Assembly: GCF_900114375.1 (NCBI RefSeq)
Contig: NZ_FOSV01000023.1
Location: 1 to 64,000 of the forward strand
Source: Methylorubrum salsuginis
GTDB lineage: Bacteria > Pseudomonadota > Alphaproteobacteria > Rhizobiales > Beijerinckiaceae
Length of the DNA: 64,000 bases
Direction: 5' to 3'
Of the stretch, positions 40,740 to 51,395 are shown piece by piece (position 1 is the first letter of the stretch; the number at the start of each line of letters is the position of its first letter). Below the pieces are notes generated by a model, which worked only from the letters and a program-made list of their open reading frames with translations, searched no databases and was not told the DNA's origin. The position numbers were made by a program, and so were the translations under genes.

Positions 40740-43105
40740 GCCCCCTCGCGCAGCACGTAGGTGTGGAAGCGGATGCGCCCGTCCGGGTCGGTCTCGCGGT
40801 AGACGCCCTGGATCTCGGCCTCGAAGCCGGGAAACAGGTTCGAGGCCGCCTCGAACATCTTGAAGTAGTCGAGCATGGGCTTGGCCCGCTCGTCCAGGCG
40901 CTCGCCCGGCAGCACGGTGCCGATGCCGGGCGGGTAGACCAGCATCAGCGTGGTGGCGACGCGCCCTTCGGCTTCCGCGATCGGCACGTAATCGACCTTG
41001 TTGCGCGTCAGCATCTGCGCGGCGGCCTTGGGGGGCATCACCATCTCGGGCAGGTGCTCGGGCATGAACTGCTTGCGCTGCAGCGCCGAGGTGCCCGACT
41101 CGCGATGGAACGTGTGGTAGTCGGCGCAGAGGTCGCGCAGGCGCACGCCGCGGTAGCGCTTGGGCCGGGCGCGGACGAATTCCGGCATCGCCTCCTCCAG
41201 AAGCACGTTGTCGTCGTGCAGCCGCTTGAAGGCGACCAGCCCCGAGATCAGCGTGCCGGCCTTCGAGGATTCGACGCCCGGCGTCAGCAGGAAGAGCAGC
41301 GAGTTCAGATCGTTCTTCTCCGGGACGATCCGGTTCTCACGCAGGTATTGCGCCACGATCGGCGCGGGCACGCCGTGCTCGGTATAGGCGCCGGTCTTCC
41401 GGTCGAATCCGGGGGTCAGGATGGTGAGCTTGTTCGGATCGGTGATGGCGAAGCCCGGTTGACCGCCGTCGCGATGGGACGGCCCGACATGGGTGAAGCC
41501 GTGCCAGGAGGCGCCCGGCGTCAGCTCCCAGTAGCGGGCGTCCGAGGCCAGGATGTCGGTCGGGATCGATTCCCACGGCGTCTCGCCGCCGTCGGGGCCG
41601 ACCACCACGTCGGGCACGAAGGGGTCGAAGAACCAGCGCCGCTTCGGATCGGCCTCGCGCTCCTCGAACTCCTTGCGGATGGCGCGCGCCTTCTTGCGCC
41701 ACTCGATGCCGAGCCGGATCGTGTCGTCCCACAGGACGACGCCGGAGCGGCCCTTCATCATCTGCGCGCCGACATCGAGCGAGGCGAAGATCGGGTAGAA
41801 AGGCGAGGTCGAGGCGTGGACGAGGAAGCTCTCGTTCAGGCGCTTGTGCTCGACGCGCCGGGTCTGGCCGCGGATATGACCGTCGCGGGTGTGGATCTGC
41901 GAGGCCTGGGAGAAGCTCGCCAGCTGCTTGTGGGTCGATTGCGTGGCGATGATGCCCGGCGAGGTCTCGTCGAGCCCGGTCAGGCCCATGGCGAAGCGGC
42001 GGGCGTAGAGCGGGTGGAACTTCATGAAGCCCGCCCAGGCCTCGTCGAACAGGATGTAGTCGCACAGGTGCCCGATCCGCTCGACCAGCGCCTGGGCGTC
42101 GTAGATCGTGCCGTCATAGGTGCATTGCTCGATGACGGCGCAGCGGAACGGGCGCTCTTTGCGCCACGCCTCCTTGTCCTTCACCAGGGGGTTGTTTTTG
42201 ATCTTTTCGCGGATGCGCTCTTCATCGAGCGACTCGTGGTAGATCGGGCCGATCAAACCATAGGCATTCCGATCCGTTTCCAAGAAAATCGGGATGCCGC
42301 CGGCGAGCATCAGGGCGCCGTGATGGGCGGCCTTGTGGTTGTTGCGGTCGAACAGGACGAGATCGTCCTCGGCCACCAGCGAGCCCAGCACGACCTTGTT
42401 CGAGGCCGAGGTGCCGTTGAGGACGAAGTAGGTCTTTTCGGCGCCGAAGATCGCCGCGGCTTCCTTCTGCGCCTTCAGCGCCGGGCCCTCGTGGGTCAGC
42501 AGATCGCCGAGATCGAGCACCGAGTTGTCGAGGTCGTCGCGGAAGATCGCCTCGCCCAGATGCTCCACGAAGATGCGGCCGATCGGCGAGCGATTATAGA
42601 AAATGCCGCCGTTGTGGCCGGGGCAGGTCCAGAGCTGGTTGCCCTCTTCGGCGTAATCCACCAGCGCGCCGAAGAACGGGGTCTTGAGCGTGTCGGCGTA
42701 CTGCGTCACGCGGGAGACGAGGCCGCGGGCGATGAATTCGGGGGTCTCTTCGGCGAGGAAGATGTAGCCGTCGATGAAGTCCAGCAGCTCGACCGGGATG
42801 TCCTCCAGCCGCTTGCGGCGGACCATGATGACGATCGGCATCTCAAGGCCGCGCTTTCGCATCATGTCGATGAGCGCGGCGGCCTTGCCCTCGAGCCCGC
42901 GCTTGCCCCAATCGACCACGAGGCAGCCGACCGCCGAATCGGTCTGGACCGCGATGGAGGCGTCCTCAACGCGCCGCGCCCGCACCACCTCGAAGCCGCG
43001 CGCCTCGACCGCCGCCACGATCTGCTCGACCCGCGCGCCTTCAAGGTCGCCCTGTTCGAAGTGAGGCGTGCACATCAGCACGGTGAAACGGCGGTGGAAG
43101 TCCAT
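40736..43105 (-). CDS. Orn/Lys/Arg decarboxylase, PLP-dependent, with N-terminal wing domain
   Basis: A 789-residue fold-III-type (aspartate aminotransferase-like) decarboxylase of the arginine/lysine/ornithine group. The N-terminal 130 residues are the CheY-like wing domain (FTVLMCTPHFEQGDLEGARVEQIVAAVEARGFEVVRA). The PLP-binding lysine is in STHKQLASFSQASQIH (about residue 392); the substrate segment DYILFDEAWAGFMKFHPLYARRFAMG precedes it. The C-terminal domain reads GIGTVLPGERL... typical of the family. It could convert arginine to agmatine, ornithine to putrescine or lysine to cadaverine; residues cannot settle which. The GNAT gene overlaps it downstream. Confidence 0.9.
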   Translation of the reverse strand: MDFHRRFTVLMCTPHFEQGDLEGARVEQIVAAVEARGFEVVRARRVEDASIAVQTDSAVGCLVVDWGKRGLEGKAAALIDMMRKRGLEMPIVIMVRRKRLEDIPVELLDFIDGYIFLAEETPEFIARGLVSRVTQYADTLKTPFFGALVDYAEEGNQLWTCPGHNGGIFYNRSPIGRIFVEHLGEAIFRDDLDNSVLDLGDLLTHEGPALKAQKEAAAIFGAEKTYFVLNGTSASNKVVLGSLVAEDDLVLFDRNNHKAAHHGALMLAGGIPIFLETDRNAYGLIGPIYHESLDEERIREKIKNNPLVKDKEAWRKERPFRCAVIEQCTYDGTIYDAQALVERIGHLCDYILFDEAWAGFMKFHPLYARRFAMGLTGLDETSPGIIATQSTHKQLASFSQASQIHTRDGHIRGQTRRVEHKRLNESFLVHASTSPFYPIFASLDVGAQMMKGRSGVVLWDDTIRLGIEWRKKARAIRKEFEEREADPKRRWFFDPFVPDVVVGPDGGETPWESIPTDILASDARYWELTPGASWHGFTHVGPSHRDGGQPGFAITDPNKLTILTPGFDRKTGAYTEHGVPAPIVAQYLRENRIVPEKNDLNSLLFLLTPGVESSKAGTLISGLVAFKRLHDDNVLLEEAMPEFVRARPKRYRGVRLRDLCADYHTFHRESGTSALQRKQFMPEHLPEMVMPPKAAAQMLTRNKVDYVPIAEAEGRVATTLMLVYPPGIGTVLPGERLDERAKPMLDYFKMFEAASNLFPGFEAEIQGVYRETDPDGRIRFHTYVLREGA

Positions 43106-43215
43106 GGGACCGGGCTCTCCTCGCGAGGGTCAGGCCCTGCCTTTCGGGGTGATCCGCGACGATTCGATGACAGCCGCGCCATCTCCGTAGCCGGCTGTGT
43201 CGCAGAAGCGGCCGG

Positions 43216-43689
43216 CTACCCCTTCAGCCGCGCCTTGATCCGATAGGTCAGGCCGTCGCGGACGTCGCGGTAGCCGTCGAGGCGCTGCTCGCGGGTGCCG
43301 TCCTGGTTGAGCGTCGGGTCCGGGGTCGGCCAGTATTCCACGTCGGCCGCGATCGTATGGGTCAGTTCCAGCGCGCGGTGGTGGGCTTCCGGCGAGAGGG
43401 TGACGATCAGGTCGAAGTTCAGCCCCTCCCAGTCCTCCAACTGCTCGATGGTGCGCGGCTTGTGGCGGGCCGCGTCGATGCCGATCTCGTCGAGCGCCGC
43501 GATCATGAACGGGTCGCTCGGCTCGCCCGAGCGCACGCCGGCCGACTGCACGTAGGTGGACTTGCCGAAATAGTGGCGCGCGATCGCTTCTGCCGCGAGC
43601 GAACGCACCGCGTTGAAGTTGCACATGAACAGGACGGACTGCACCCGCCGCTTCTTCGGCCCCGTCCCCGGGATCGCGTCGTCCGCCAT
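43216..43689 (-). CDS. low-molecular-weight phosphatase / ArsC-like protein
   Basis: A 157-residue protein with the LMW-PTP/ArsC phosphate loop CNFNAVRS (Cys23 to Arg29, C-X5-R), where Asn and Ala replace the usual TGN. It carries SAEAIARHYFGKSTYVQSAGVRSGEPSDPFMIAALDEIGIDAARHKPRTIEQL, a pattern of the alphaproteobacterial group that follows UPF0262 and hisD. The substrate may be a phosphoprotein or arsenate; the arsenate-specific cysteines of ArsC are not evident. It is followed, after a gap, by the decarboxylase; upstream is UPF0262 on the same strand, 163 bases away. Confidence 0.85.
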   Translation of the reverse strand: MADDAIPGTGPKKRRVQSVLFMCNFNAVRSLAAEAIARHYFGKSTYVQSAGVRSGEPSDPFMIAALDEIGIDAARHKPRTIEQLEDWEGLNFDLIVTLSPEAHHRALELTHTIAADVEYWPTPDPTLNQDGTREQRLDGYRDVRDGLTYRIKARLKG

Positions 43690-43852
43690 GCCCCGCCTTA
43701 CGAAGGCCGCCTCGCGTCTACCGTCATAGGGCCGCCCCGTGCTCCCCGAAAGCGCAACGTTTTTCCGTTTGCATGCAAGCTTCGGGCAGGATGATGCGTT
43801 CCGGCCACGCTCGCTTTCGCGGAACCGACACCCGCTTCACCGGAACGCGCGC

Positions 43853-44356
43853 TCACCCCTTCCAGTGCAAGGCGAAGACCAGGGTGAACAGGCGCCGCGC
43901 GGTGTTGTGGTCGAGATCGACCTTGCCTTCGAGGCGCTGGCGCAGCAGCTCGGAGGCCTCGTTGTGCAGGCCGCGCCGGCCCATGTCGATCGCTTCGATC
44001 TGCGTCGGCGAGGCGGTGCGGATCGCGCTGTAATAGCTCTCGCAGATCATCTCGTAGTCGCGGATCACCCGGCGGAACGGCGTCAGCGACAGCAGGTGGG
44101 TCATCACCGGCTCGCCGCTCTCCGTCGAGATCGCGAAGGAGAGCTTGTTCTCCACGAGCCCGAGGACGAGGGCGTAGGGGCCGTCGTCCCGGTCGGGGAT
44201 CGTGAAGCAGTTCTCCTCCAGGATGTCGTAGATCGCGATGGCGCGCTCGTGCTCCTGGTCCGGGTTGCCGCGGCTGATCGAGGCCTCGTCGAGGCGTACC
44301 GCCGCGAGCCGGTTCCTCGGTTTCTCCTCCGCCGCTTGCCCCGCTTCGGCCGTCAT
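43853..44356 (-). CDS. UPF0262-family protein
   Basis: A 167-residue UPF0262 member, conserved across Alphaproteobacteria. RLAAVRLDEASISRGNPDQEHERAIAIYDILEENCFTIPDRDDGPYALVLGLVENKLSFAISTE, PFRRVIRDYEMICESYYSAIRTASPTQIEAIDMGRRGLHNEASELLRQRLEGKVDLDHNTARRLFTLVFALHWKG cover the whole sequence. The gene sits between hisD and the LMW phosphatase, its normal place. The function is unknown. The 246-base gap to hisD carries several hairpins. Confidence 0.94.
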   Translation of the reverse strand: MTAEAGQAAEEKPRNRLAAVRLDEASISRGNPDQEHERAIAIYDILEENCFTIPDRDDGPYALVLGLVENKLSFAISTESGEPVMTHLLSLTPFRRVIRDYEMICESYYSAIRTASPTQIEAIDMGRRGLHNEASELLRQRLEGKVDLDHNTARRLFTLVFALHWKG

Positions 44357-44452
44357 CGCCGCCGCCTTCTTCTTCCCGGTGCCGAATCCACGGGCACCGC
44401 TCTCCCGTCACATGAGCCGAAAGCCCGCGCCACAGGCAAGTTTTTAGTGGCT

Positions 44453-44597
44453 CTCATGAAGCGCACCGCGCGCTTCATGAGGCTCTTATGCCAAGCGGCA
44501 CGCAACCGGACCGATGGTCCTGTTGCGTGCATCCGGCGGATGCCCGCCGCCCCGCCGTCGCGGGGGCCATCGGCGATGAGTCGGGATCATCGCCGAT
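44453..44597 (-). other. array of four stem-loops between hisD and UPF0262
   Basis: Perfect or near-perfect inverted repeats follow one another: CTCATGAAGCGC/GCGCTTCATGAG (44453-44464, 44470-44481); GCACGCAAC with inner GGACC and GGTCC, then GTTGCGTGC (44498-44530); CGGCGG/CCGCCG (44534-44549); ATCGGCGATGA/TCATCGCCGAT (44569-44579, 44587-44597). They fill the operon gap and could terminate, process or stabilise the hisD transcript. Confidence 0.7.
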
Positions 44598-44602
44598 CGG
44601 TT

Positions 44603-45898
<1,296 letters not shown>

Positions 45899-45941
45899 CG
45901 GGCGGGGCCGGTCTTGAGAGGGAAGGTCACGGGAGGAAACG

Positions 45942-46397
45942 TCACGGGCGGTTCTCGACGAGGGGGCGCACCGCCTCGTGGTCGGGCGTGCCGTCGGCCT
46001 CCCAGACGGGGCCGAGATCCTTCAGACGCACCTCGATGCATTCGAGGTCGAGGCGGATCGCGGCGCCGCCGGAGAAGACGAGCGTCGCGACGCCGGACGG
46101 CGCCTCGCCCTCCTCGAACGTGACGGCGAGCAGGCTCAGCGTTTCGTCGGAGGAGGCGCCCGGCGTGATGCCGCGGGTCTTCACGCCGTTGACGCGCTCG
46201 AAATGCACGCCCGAGAGCCGCCGCCGGGGCGCCTCACCGGGGGCGACCGACCAGTCGAACCGGCGCGCCACCAGCACGAAGCGGTGCTCGCCGGGCAGCC
46301 ATGCGAGGTCGCCCGCCCGCAGGACGGCGTCCTGAAGGTGGGCCGAGATCACGGCGAGATCCTCGGCATCGAGGGCGGCGAGCTTGAGAAGCTCCAT
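45942..46397 (-). CDS. DUF2948 family protein
   Basis: A 151-residue protein of DUF2948, normally found between murA and hisD in Alphaproteobacteria. Typical segments are LLKLAALDAEDLAVISAHLQDAVLRAGDLAWLPGEHRFVLVARRFDWS, RRRLSGVHFERVNGVKTRGI, and GAAIRLDLECIEVRLKDLGPVWEADGTPDHE. It has no membrane segment. Its function is unknown. Here it is separated from murA by a small gene on the other strand. Confidence 0.92.
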   Translation of the reverse strand: MELLKLAALDAEDLAVISAHLQDAVLRAGDLAWLPGEHRFVLVARRFDWSVAPGEAPRRRLSGVHFERVNGVKTRGITPGASSDETLSLLAVTFEEGEAPSGVATLVFSGGAAIRLDLECIEVRLKDLGPVWEADGTPDHEAVRPLVENRP

Positions 46398-46478
46398 TCG
46401 TGGCTCCGGGCGCCGAAAAGGGCCGATGACGGAAGAATTCGGGGCGTTAGGTAGCGACGCACCCCGCTTCCGGCAACC

Positions 46479-46503
46479 GGAACGGCTTTTCTCATCGCCC
46501 GTT
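46479..46503 (+). promoter_or_regulatory. EcfG-type general stress promoter, perfect consensus
   Basis: GGAAC at 46479-46483, a 16-base spacer and CGTT at 46500-46503 match GGAAC-N16-CGTT exactly. The predicted start near 46510 precedes the ribosome site (CAGGAGGAG, about 46535-46543) and ATG 46547. Confidence 0.75.
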
Positions 46504-46546
46504 CAGGAGCGTCCGACGAAACTCGCCGAACAATCAGGAGGAGACG

Positions 46547-46854
46547 ATGCGACGTGGACTTCCGGCGCTGGGCGCCGCCCTGATCCTGGGCCTGGCAGCC
46601 GGCCCGGCCGCCGCCCAATATCGATACTACGACGACGGCTACGGCCCGCCCCGCCGCTACGCGCCGCCTCAGGGCTACTATTACGAAGAGCCGCCGGCGC
46701 CGCCCGCACGGGTGCGCCGCTACGACGGCGACCCGCGGGGGAGCCTCTGCGTCACCGCTCGCGGAAGCTGCCCGACTTGGCTCGCCCCGCCCAACTCCCC
46801 CTGCGCCTGCGACATCCCCGGCTTCGGGACCAAGCGCGGGGGCGTCGCGGCTTA

Positions 46855-46858
<4 letters not shown>
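46547..46858 (+). CDS. small exported Tyr/Pro-rich protein
   Basis: A 103-residue exported protein. The signal peptide is RRGLPALGAALILGLAAGPAAAQ; the mature part begins with a Tyr/Pro-rich region (YRYYDDGYGPPRRYAPPQGYYYEEPPAPPARV) and ends with a short cysteine-containing module (SLCVTARGSCPTWLAPPNSPCACDIPGFG) with four Cys, perhaps two disulphides. A strong ribosome site (CAGGAGGAG) and a perfect EcfG promoter precede it. It overlaps the end of murA by 4 bases on the opposite strand and splits the murA-DUF2948 pair. Probable envelope stress protein; function unknown. Confidence 0.85.
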
Positions 46859-48144
<1,286 letters not shown>

Positions 48145-48300
48145 GGGGGTCCTCGGCTCGCGCGCGCTCTGAAGCGTCGCGCGGCGGTCGCGTCGTGTTT
48201 TACGGATGCGCGGCGTTCCGGCGCATCGCCTCGTGGGTTCAGGTATAGGCGCAGTCCGGCGAAAAGAAGAAGCGTGGCCGCAACATCGGGCCGGCGACGG

Positions 48301-48465
48301 TCAACGGCCGGAGCGGTCCTGTTCGTTCGCCGGGGGCGGGTCGGGCGGCGCGGTCTCGGCCGGGGCCGGCTCGTCGGCCCGGCCGCGGGCCTGGGTCTTG
48401 CGGCGGCGCAGGTTGTCGCGCAGGGCCGCCTTGAGGCGGGCGGCGCGGTCGTCGTTCGGGGGCAT
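48301..48465 (-). CDS. small basic protein upstream of murA
   Basis: A 54-residue protein with ATG at 48465. The helix PPNDDRAARLKAALRDNLRRRKTQARGRA matches the short alphaproteobacterial proteins often encoded just before murA (pattern RLKAALRxNLKRRKxQARxR). The tail DEPAPAETAPPDPPPANEQDRSGR is Pro/Glu-rich and disordered. The family is basic and probably binds nucleic acid or is a small ribosome-associated factor, but no function is known. A longer frame of 63 residues begins at 48492; the shorter one fits the family. Confidence 0.7.
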   Translation of the reverse strand: MPPNDDRAARLKAALRDNLRRRKTQARGRADEPAPAETAPPDPPPANEQDRSGR

Positions 48466-48899
48466 GCGTGTCGGGGCCTTCGGTGCTCGCAAGAGCTTAC
48501 ACGACGACGCTCTCGCTTCGAAGACACCGCCTCATCGGTCATGATCTCGGGCGGCTCGCCATGGCAACCCATCATCAACCGAAACGGCGCTTTTTCGAAA
48601 AATCGGGCGCGCGATTCCGTCGCGTCCGAGGTGTGCACGGCAGGAATGTCTCGAACTCACCTTGAACCAGTTCGAAAATACGCCGAATATCGCGGTCGCA
48701 GCGGAACCGCATGACGACGGTGCCGCCGGCCGACGACGAGGCGCCGAAGAACGGCGCCGCCCGCGAAGGACGGGCGATCCTCTTGCCGTCGTGCCGTGAA
48801 CGGCCCGGACCTGCCCTTCGGATCAGGCCCTGACCCGGATTCTTCGAGCCGAGGTGCGCCCTTGAGAAGAGCGCCCGGCCAGCACAGCGTCGAGGACGG
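48466..48899. other. divergent intergenic region between the murA block and hemA
   Basis: A 434-base gap. It contains the 12-bp palindrome TTTTTCGAAAAA (48591-48602) and GAACT-N11-AGTTC near 48653-48673, either of which may be a regulator site. No FNR-type TTGAT-N4-ATCAA box and no convincing small gene were found. Confidence 0.5.
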
Positions 48900-50321
48900 A
48901 TGCCCGTGAACCTGATGCCCGTGAACGCCGACGAAGCCGCCCAGAGCGCAGCCAAGGGGGCCTCTCTGCCCGACCATGCGCTCATGGGTGGCGACGGCGG
49001 CGTGGACGACGCGCCTGCCATCGATGCCTGCAACATGCGTGCCGGTGCCGGCCGCCCTGCCGCCGCACGCCCGGCCGGCCCGCGCACCGATTACGAAACC
49101 TATTTCCGCGGCGCCCTCGACCGGCTCCACAGCGAGCGCCGCTACCGCGTCTTCGCCGACATCGAGCGCATCTCCGGCCGCTTCCCGCAGGCCGCGTGGC
49201 GCCGGCCCGAGGGCGGCACCCGCGAGATCACCGTATGGTGCTCCAACGATTATCTCGGCATGGGCCAGCACCCCGAGGTCGTCGAGGCCATGACCCAGAC
49301 CGCCGCCCGCTGCGGCGTCGGCGCGGGTGGCACCCGCAACATCGCCGGAAACAACTCGCCGCTGGTCGATCTGGAGCGCGAGCTCGCCGACCTGCACGGC
49401 AAGGAGGCCGGCCTCGTCTTCACCTCGGGCTACGTCTCGAACCAAGCCGGCATCTCGACGATCGCCAAGCTGATCCCGGACTGTCTGATCCTGTCGGACG
49501 CCTTCAACCACAATTCGATGATCGAGGGCGTGCGCCATTCGGGCTGCGACAAGCGCGTCTTCCGCCACAACGACCTCGGCCATCTCGAAGAGCTGCTGAT
49601 CGAAGCCGGCGACCGGCCCAAGCTGATCTGCTTCGAATCGGTCTACTCCATGGACGGCGACGTGGCGCCGATCGCCGCGATCTGCGACCTCGCCGACACC
49701 TATGGCGCCATGACCTATCTCGACGAGGTCCACGCGGTCGGCCTCTACGGCGAGCGTGGCGCCGGCATCGCCGAGCGCGACCGGGTGATGCACCGGGTCG
49801 ACGTCATCGAGGGCACGCTGGCCAAGGGCTATGGCTGCGTCGGCGGCTACATCACCGGTTCGGCCATCCTGTGCGACGCCGTGCGCAGCCACGCCGCGGG
49901 CTTCATCTTCACCACGGCGCTCCCGCCGGCCATCGCCGCGGCCGCCCGCGCCTCGGTGCGCTATCTCAAGCGCTCCAGCACTGAGCGCGAGGCGCATCAG
50001 CGCCAGGCGGCGCAGACCAAGGCGGCGCTGGCCGCCGCCGGCCTGCCGGTGCTCGCCACCGAGACCCATATCGTGCCGTTGATGGTGGGCGACGCCGAGC
50101 TGTGCAAGGCGGCAGCCGACCATCTTCTGGAACACCACGACATCTACATCCAGCCGATCAACTATCCGACCGTGCCCCGCGGCACCGAGCGCCTGCGCAT
50201 CACGCCCTCGCCCTTCCACGACGAGGCCCGCATCGCCGCGCTGACGGCCGCGCTGGTCGAGACCTGGGACACGCTGGACCTGCCGCGGGCCGGCACGGTG
50301 TTCGCGGCGGCCGCGGAGTAG
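48900..50321 (+). CDS. hemA: 5-aminolevulinate synthase
   Basis: HemA condenses glycine and succinyl-CoA to 5-aminolevulinate, the first haem/chlorophyll precursor in Alphaproteobacteria (Shemin pathway). Core marks are DYETYFRGALDRLHSERRYRVFADIER, WCSNDYLGMGQHPEVVEAM, GAGGTRNIAGNNSPLVDLERELADLH, the SVYSMDGDVAPIAAICDLADTYGAMTYLDEVHAVG stretch, and the PLP lysine 309 in GTLAKGYGCVGGY. The protein is 473 residues because of a 60-residue N-terminal leader (Ala/Gly-rich, with CN and MRAGAGRP). The start codon region is a 15-bp tandem duplication (GATGCCCGTGAACCT), so ATGs at 48900 and 48915 both fit; GAGG upstream favours the first. Confidence 0.94.
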   Translation: MPVNLMPVNADEAAQSAAKGASLPDHALMGGDGGVDDAPAIDACNMRAGAGRPAAARPAGPRTDYETYFRGALDRLHSERRYRVFADIERISGRFPQAAWRRPEGGTREITVWCSNDYLGMGQHPEVVEAMTQTAARCGVGAGGTRNIAGNNSPLVDLERELADLHGKEAGLVFTSGYVSNQAGISTIAKLIPDCLILSDAFNHNSMIEGVRHSGCDKRVFRHNDLGHLEELLIEAGDRPKLICFESVYSMDGDVAPIAAICDLADTYGAMTYLDEVHAVGLYGERGAGIAERDRVMHRVDVIEGTLAKGYGCVGGYITGSAILCDAVRSHAAGFIFTTALPPAIAAAARASVRYLKRSSTEREAHQRQAAQTKAALAAAGLPVLATETHIVPLMVGDAELCKAAADHLLEHHDIYIQPINYPTVPRGTERLRITPSPFHDEARIAALTAALVETWDTLDLPRAGTVFAAAAE

Positions 50322-50358
50322 GCTTCCCGCCTCTCCGCCTCACGGTTAGGGTGCCGGA

Positions 50359-50925
50359 ATGGCGCCCGCCCTCGACCGCGACCGCATCCTCCAGGCCTTC
50401 GAGGCGCTCGGAGCCGATCTCGCCGAGCGCGGATTGCTCATCGAGATCGCGGTCTACGGCGGCGGCGCCCTGATGCTGCAATTCGCGTGGCGCCGCGGCA
50501 CCGACGACATCGATGCCGTGGTGCGCGAGGGGTTTGACGAGGCCGCGCTCGCGCCCTCGGTGCGACGCGTCGGCGAGCGCATGGGATTGCCCCCGGACTG
50601 GCTCAACAACGCGGTGGGTATGTATACGCCCCTGGACGAAGACGACGGATTGTTCCTGGCCGCGGGCAGCTATCCCACCGGTGGTACGCCCGGCCTGCGC
50701 ACGGTGCTGGCCAAGCCCGCTTACCTCCTGGCCATGAAGCTGCAGGCGCTTCAGAACTTCGACCGCGGTGACCGCGACCTCAATGACGCCGCGGCGCTCG
50801 CCGCGCATCTCGACATTACCGACGAGGCCGCCCTGCACGCGCTCTATTGCTCGGTTTACGGCGAAGCGCCGCCGGAGGGCGCGAGCCTGCGCTTCAAGGC
50901 CGTAGTCCGGGGCTCGGGCCGGTGA
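50359..50925 (+). CDS. nucleotidyltransferase-like protein (DUF6036-type)
   Basis: A 188-residue protein. The N-terminus IEIAVYGGGALMLQFAWRRGTDDIDAVV (about 31-58) is the GGxAL...R.T.DID motif of minimal nucleotidyltransferases, close to DUF6036 and to AbiEii-type toxins. The middle has AGSYPTGGTPGLRTVLAKPAYLLAMKLQALQNFDRGDRDLNDAAALAAHLDITDEAALHALYCSVYGE, in which KPxYLLAMKLxAxxxRDxxDxxxLxxxL is the usual DUF6036 helical half. The stop overlaps the next start as GTGA, so the two genes are a coupled pair, a layout that suggests a toxin-antitoxin-like unit. Confidence 0.75.
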   Translation: MAPALDRDRILQAFEALGADLAERGLLIEIAVYGGGALMLQFAWRRGTDDIDAVVREGFDEAALAPSVRRVGERMGLPPDWLNNAVGMYTPLDEDDGLFLAAGSYPTGGTPGLRTVLAKPAYLLAMKLQALQNFDRGDRDLNDAAALAAHLDITDEAALHALYCSVYGEAPPEGASLRFKAVVRGSGR

Positions 50926-51395
50926 GGCCCGCCAGCCTGTGCGAAGTCGTGGAACGGGCTCGCGGGGATGGCGACTGGGATCACCATCTGCAGAACTTCC
51001 TCGACGCCTTCTACGCGCTCGACGGCGATGGGGCGGCGCAGGTCGCGATGATCGCCGAGGACCCGGGTTTCCTCGGAGAGGCCCGGCCCGACGCCTTCCT
51101 CGGCGGCGTCGGCGAGCACCTCGCCCGGCGCTGGCGCCTGCCCTTCATTCCGGCCTGGGTCCGCGACGAGCGGCGCTACCTCACCACCGTGATGTACTGG
51201 CCCGACGAGCGCAACCTCCGCGGATACCTGCTCTGCGTCAGCCCCGTGGCGTTCCGGGTCCGCCTGATCTTCACCGGGCCCGACCCGCTCCAGCGGGCGC
51301 GGTTTCCCTATCACCGGGGCGTCGTGCGCTATCCGCTGACGTTCCCGCCGGATCCTCAGAACACCACGACCAATCCGTCCTCCGCCGCGATGTAG
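50922..51395 (+). CDS. uncharacterised partner of the nucleotidyltransferase-like protein
   Basis: A 157-residue protein starting with GTG at 50922, overlapping the upstream stop by 4 bases. Segments HLQNFLDAFYALDGDGAAQVAMIAEDPGF, GEHLARRWRLPFIPAWVRDERRYLTTVMYWPD and YLLCVSPVAFRVRLIFTGPDPLQRARFPYHRG are like those of the proteins that accompany DUF6036 nucleotidyltransferases (pattern RxLxxPxF... SPxAFRxRxIFxxxxPLxRAR). It is soluble and without recognised catalytic residues. It may be the antitoxin or the enzyme's cofactor protein. Its 3' end runs 40 bp into the opposing metallo-hydrolase gene. Confidence 0.7.
   Translation: MRPASLCEVVERARGDGDWDHHLQNFLDAFYALDGDGAAQVAMIAEDPGFLGEARPDAFLGGVGEHLARRWRLPFIPAWVRDERRYLTTVMYWPDERNLRGYLLCVSPVAFRVRLIFTGPDPLQRARFPYHRGVVRYPLTFPPDPQNTTTNPSSAAM

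Noticed and set aside
40655..43246. 863-codon plus-strand frame opposite the decarboxylase
   Set aside because: Arg/Gly/Val-rich, no family motifs; it is antisense to a well-supported PLP decarboxylase.
48466..48899. FNR/FnrL box upstream of hemA
   Set aside because: No TTGAT-N4-ATCAA sequence is present; the TTTTTCGAAAAA palindrome does not fit.
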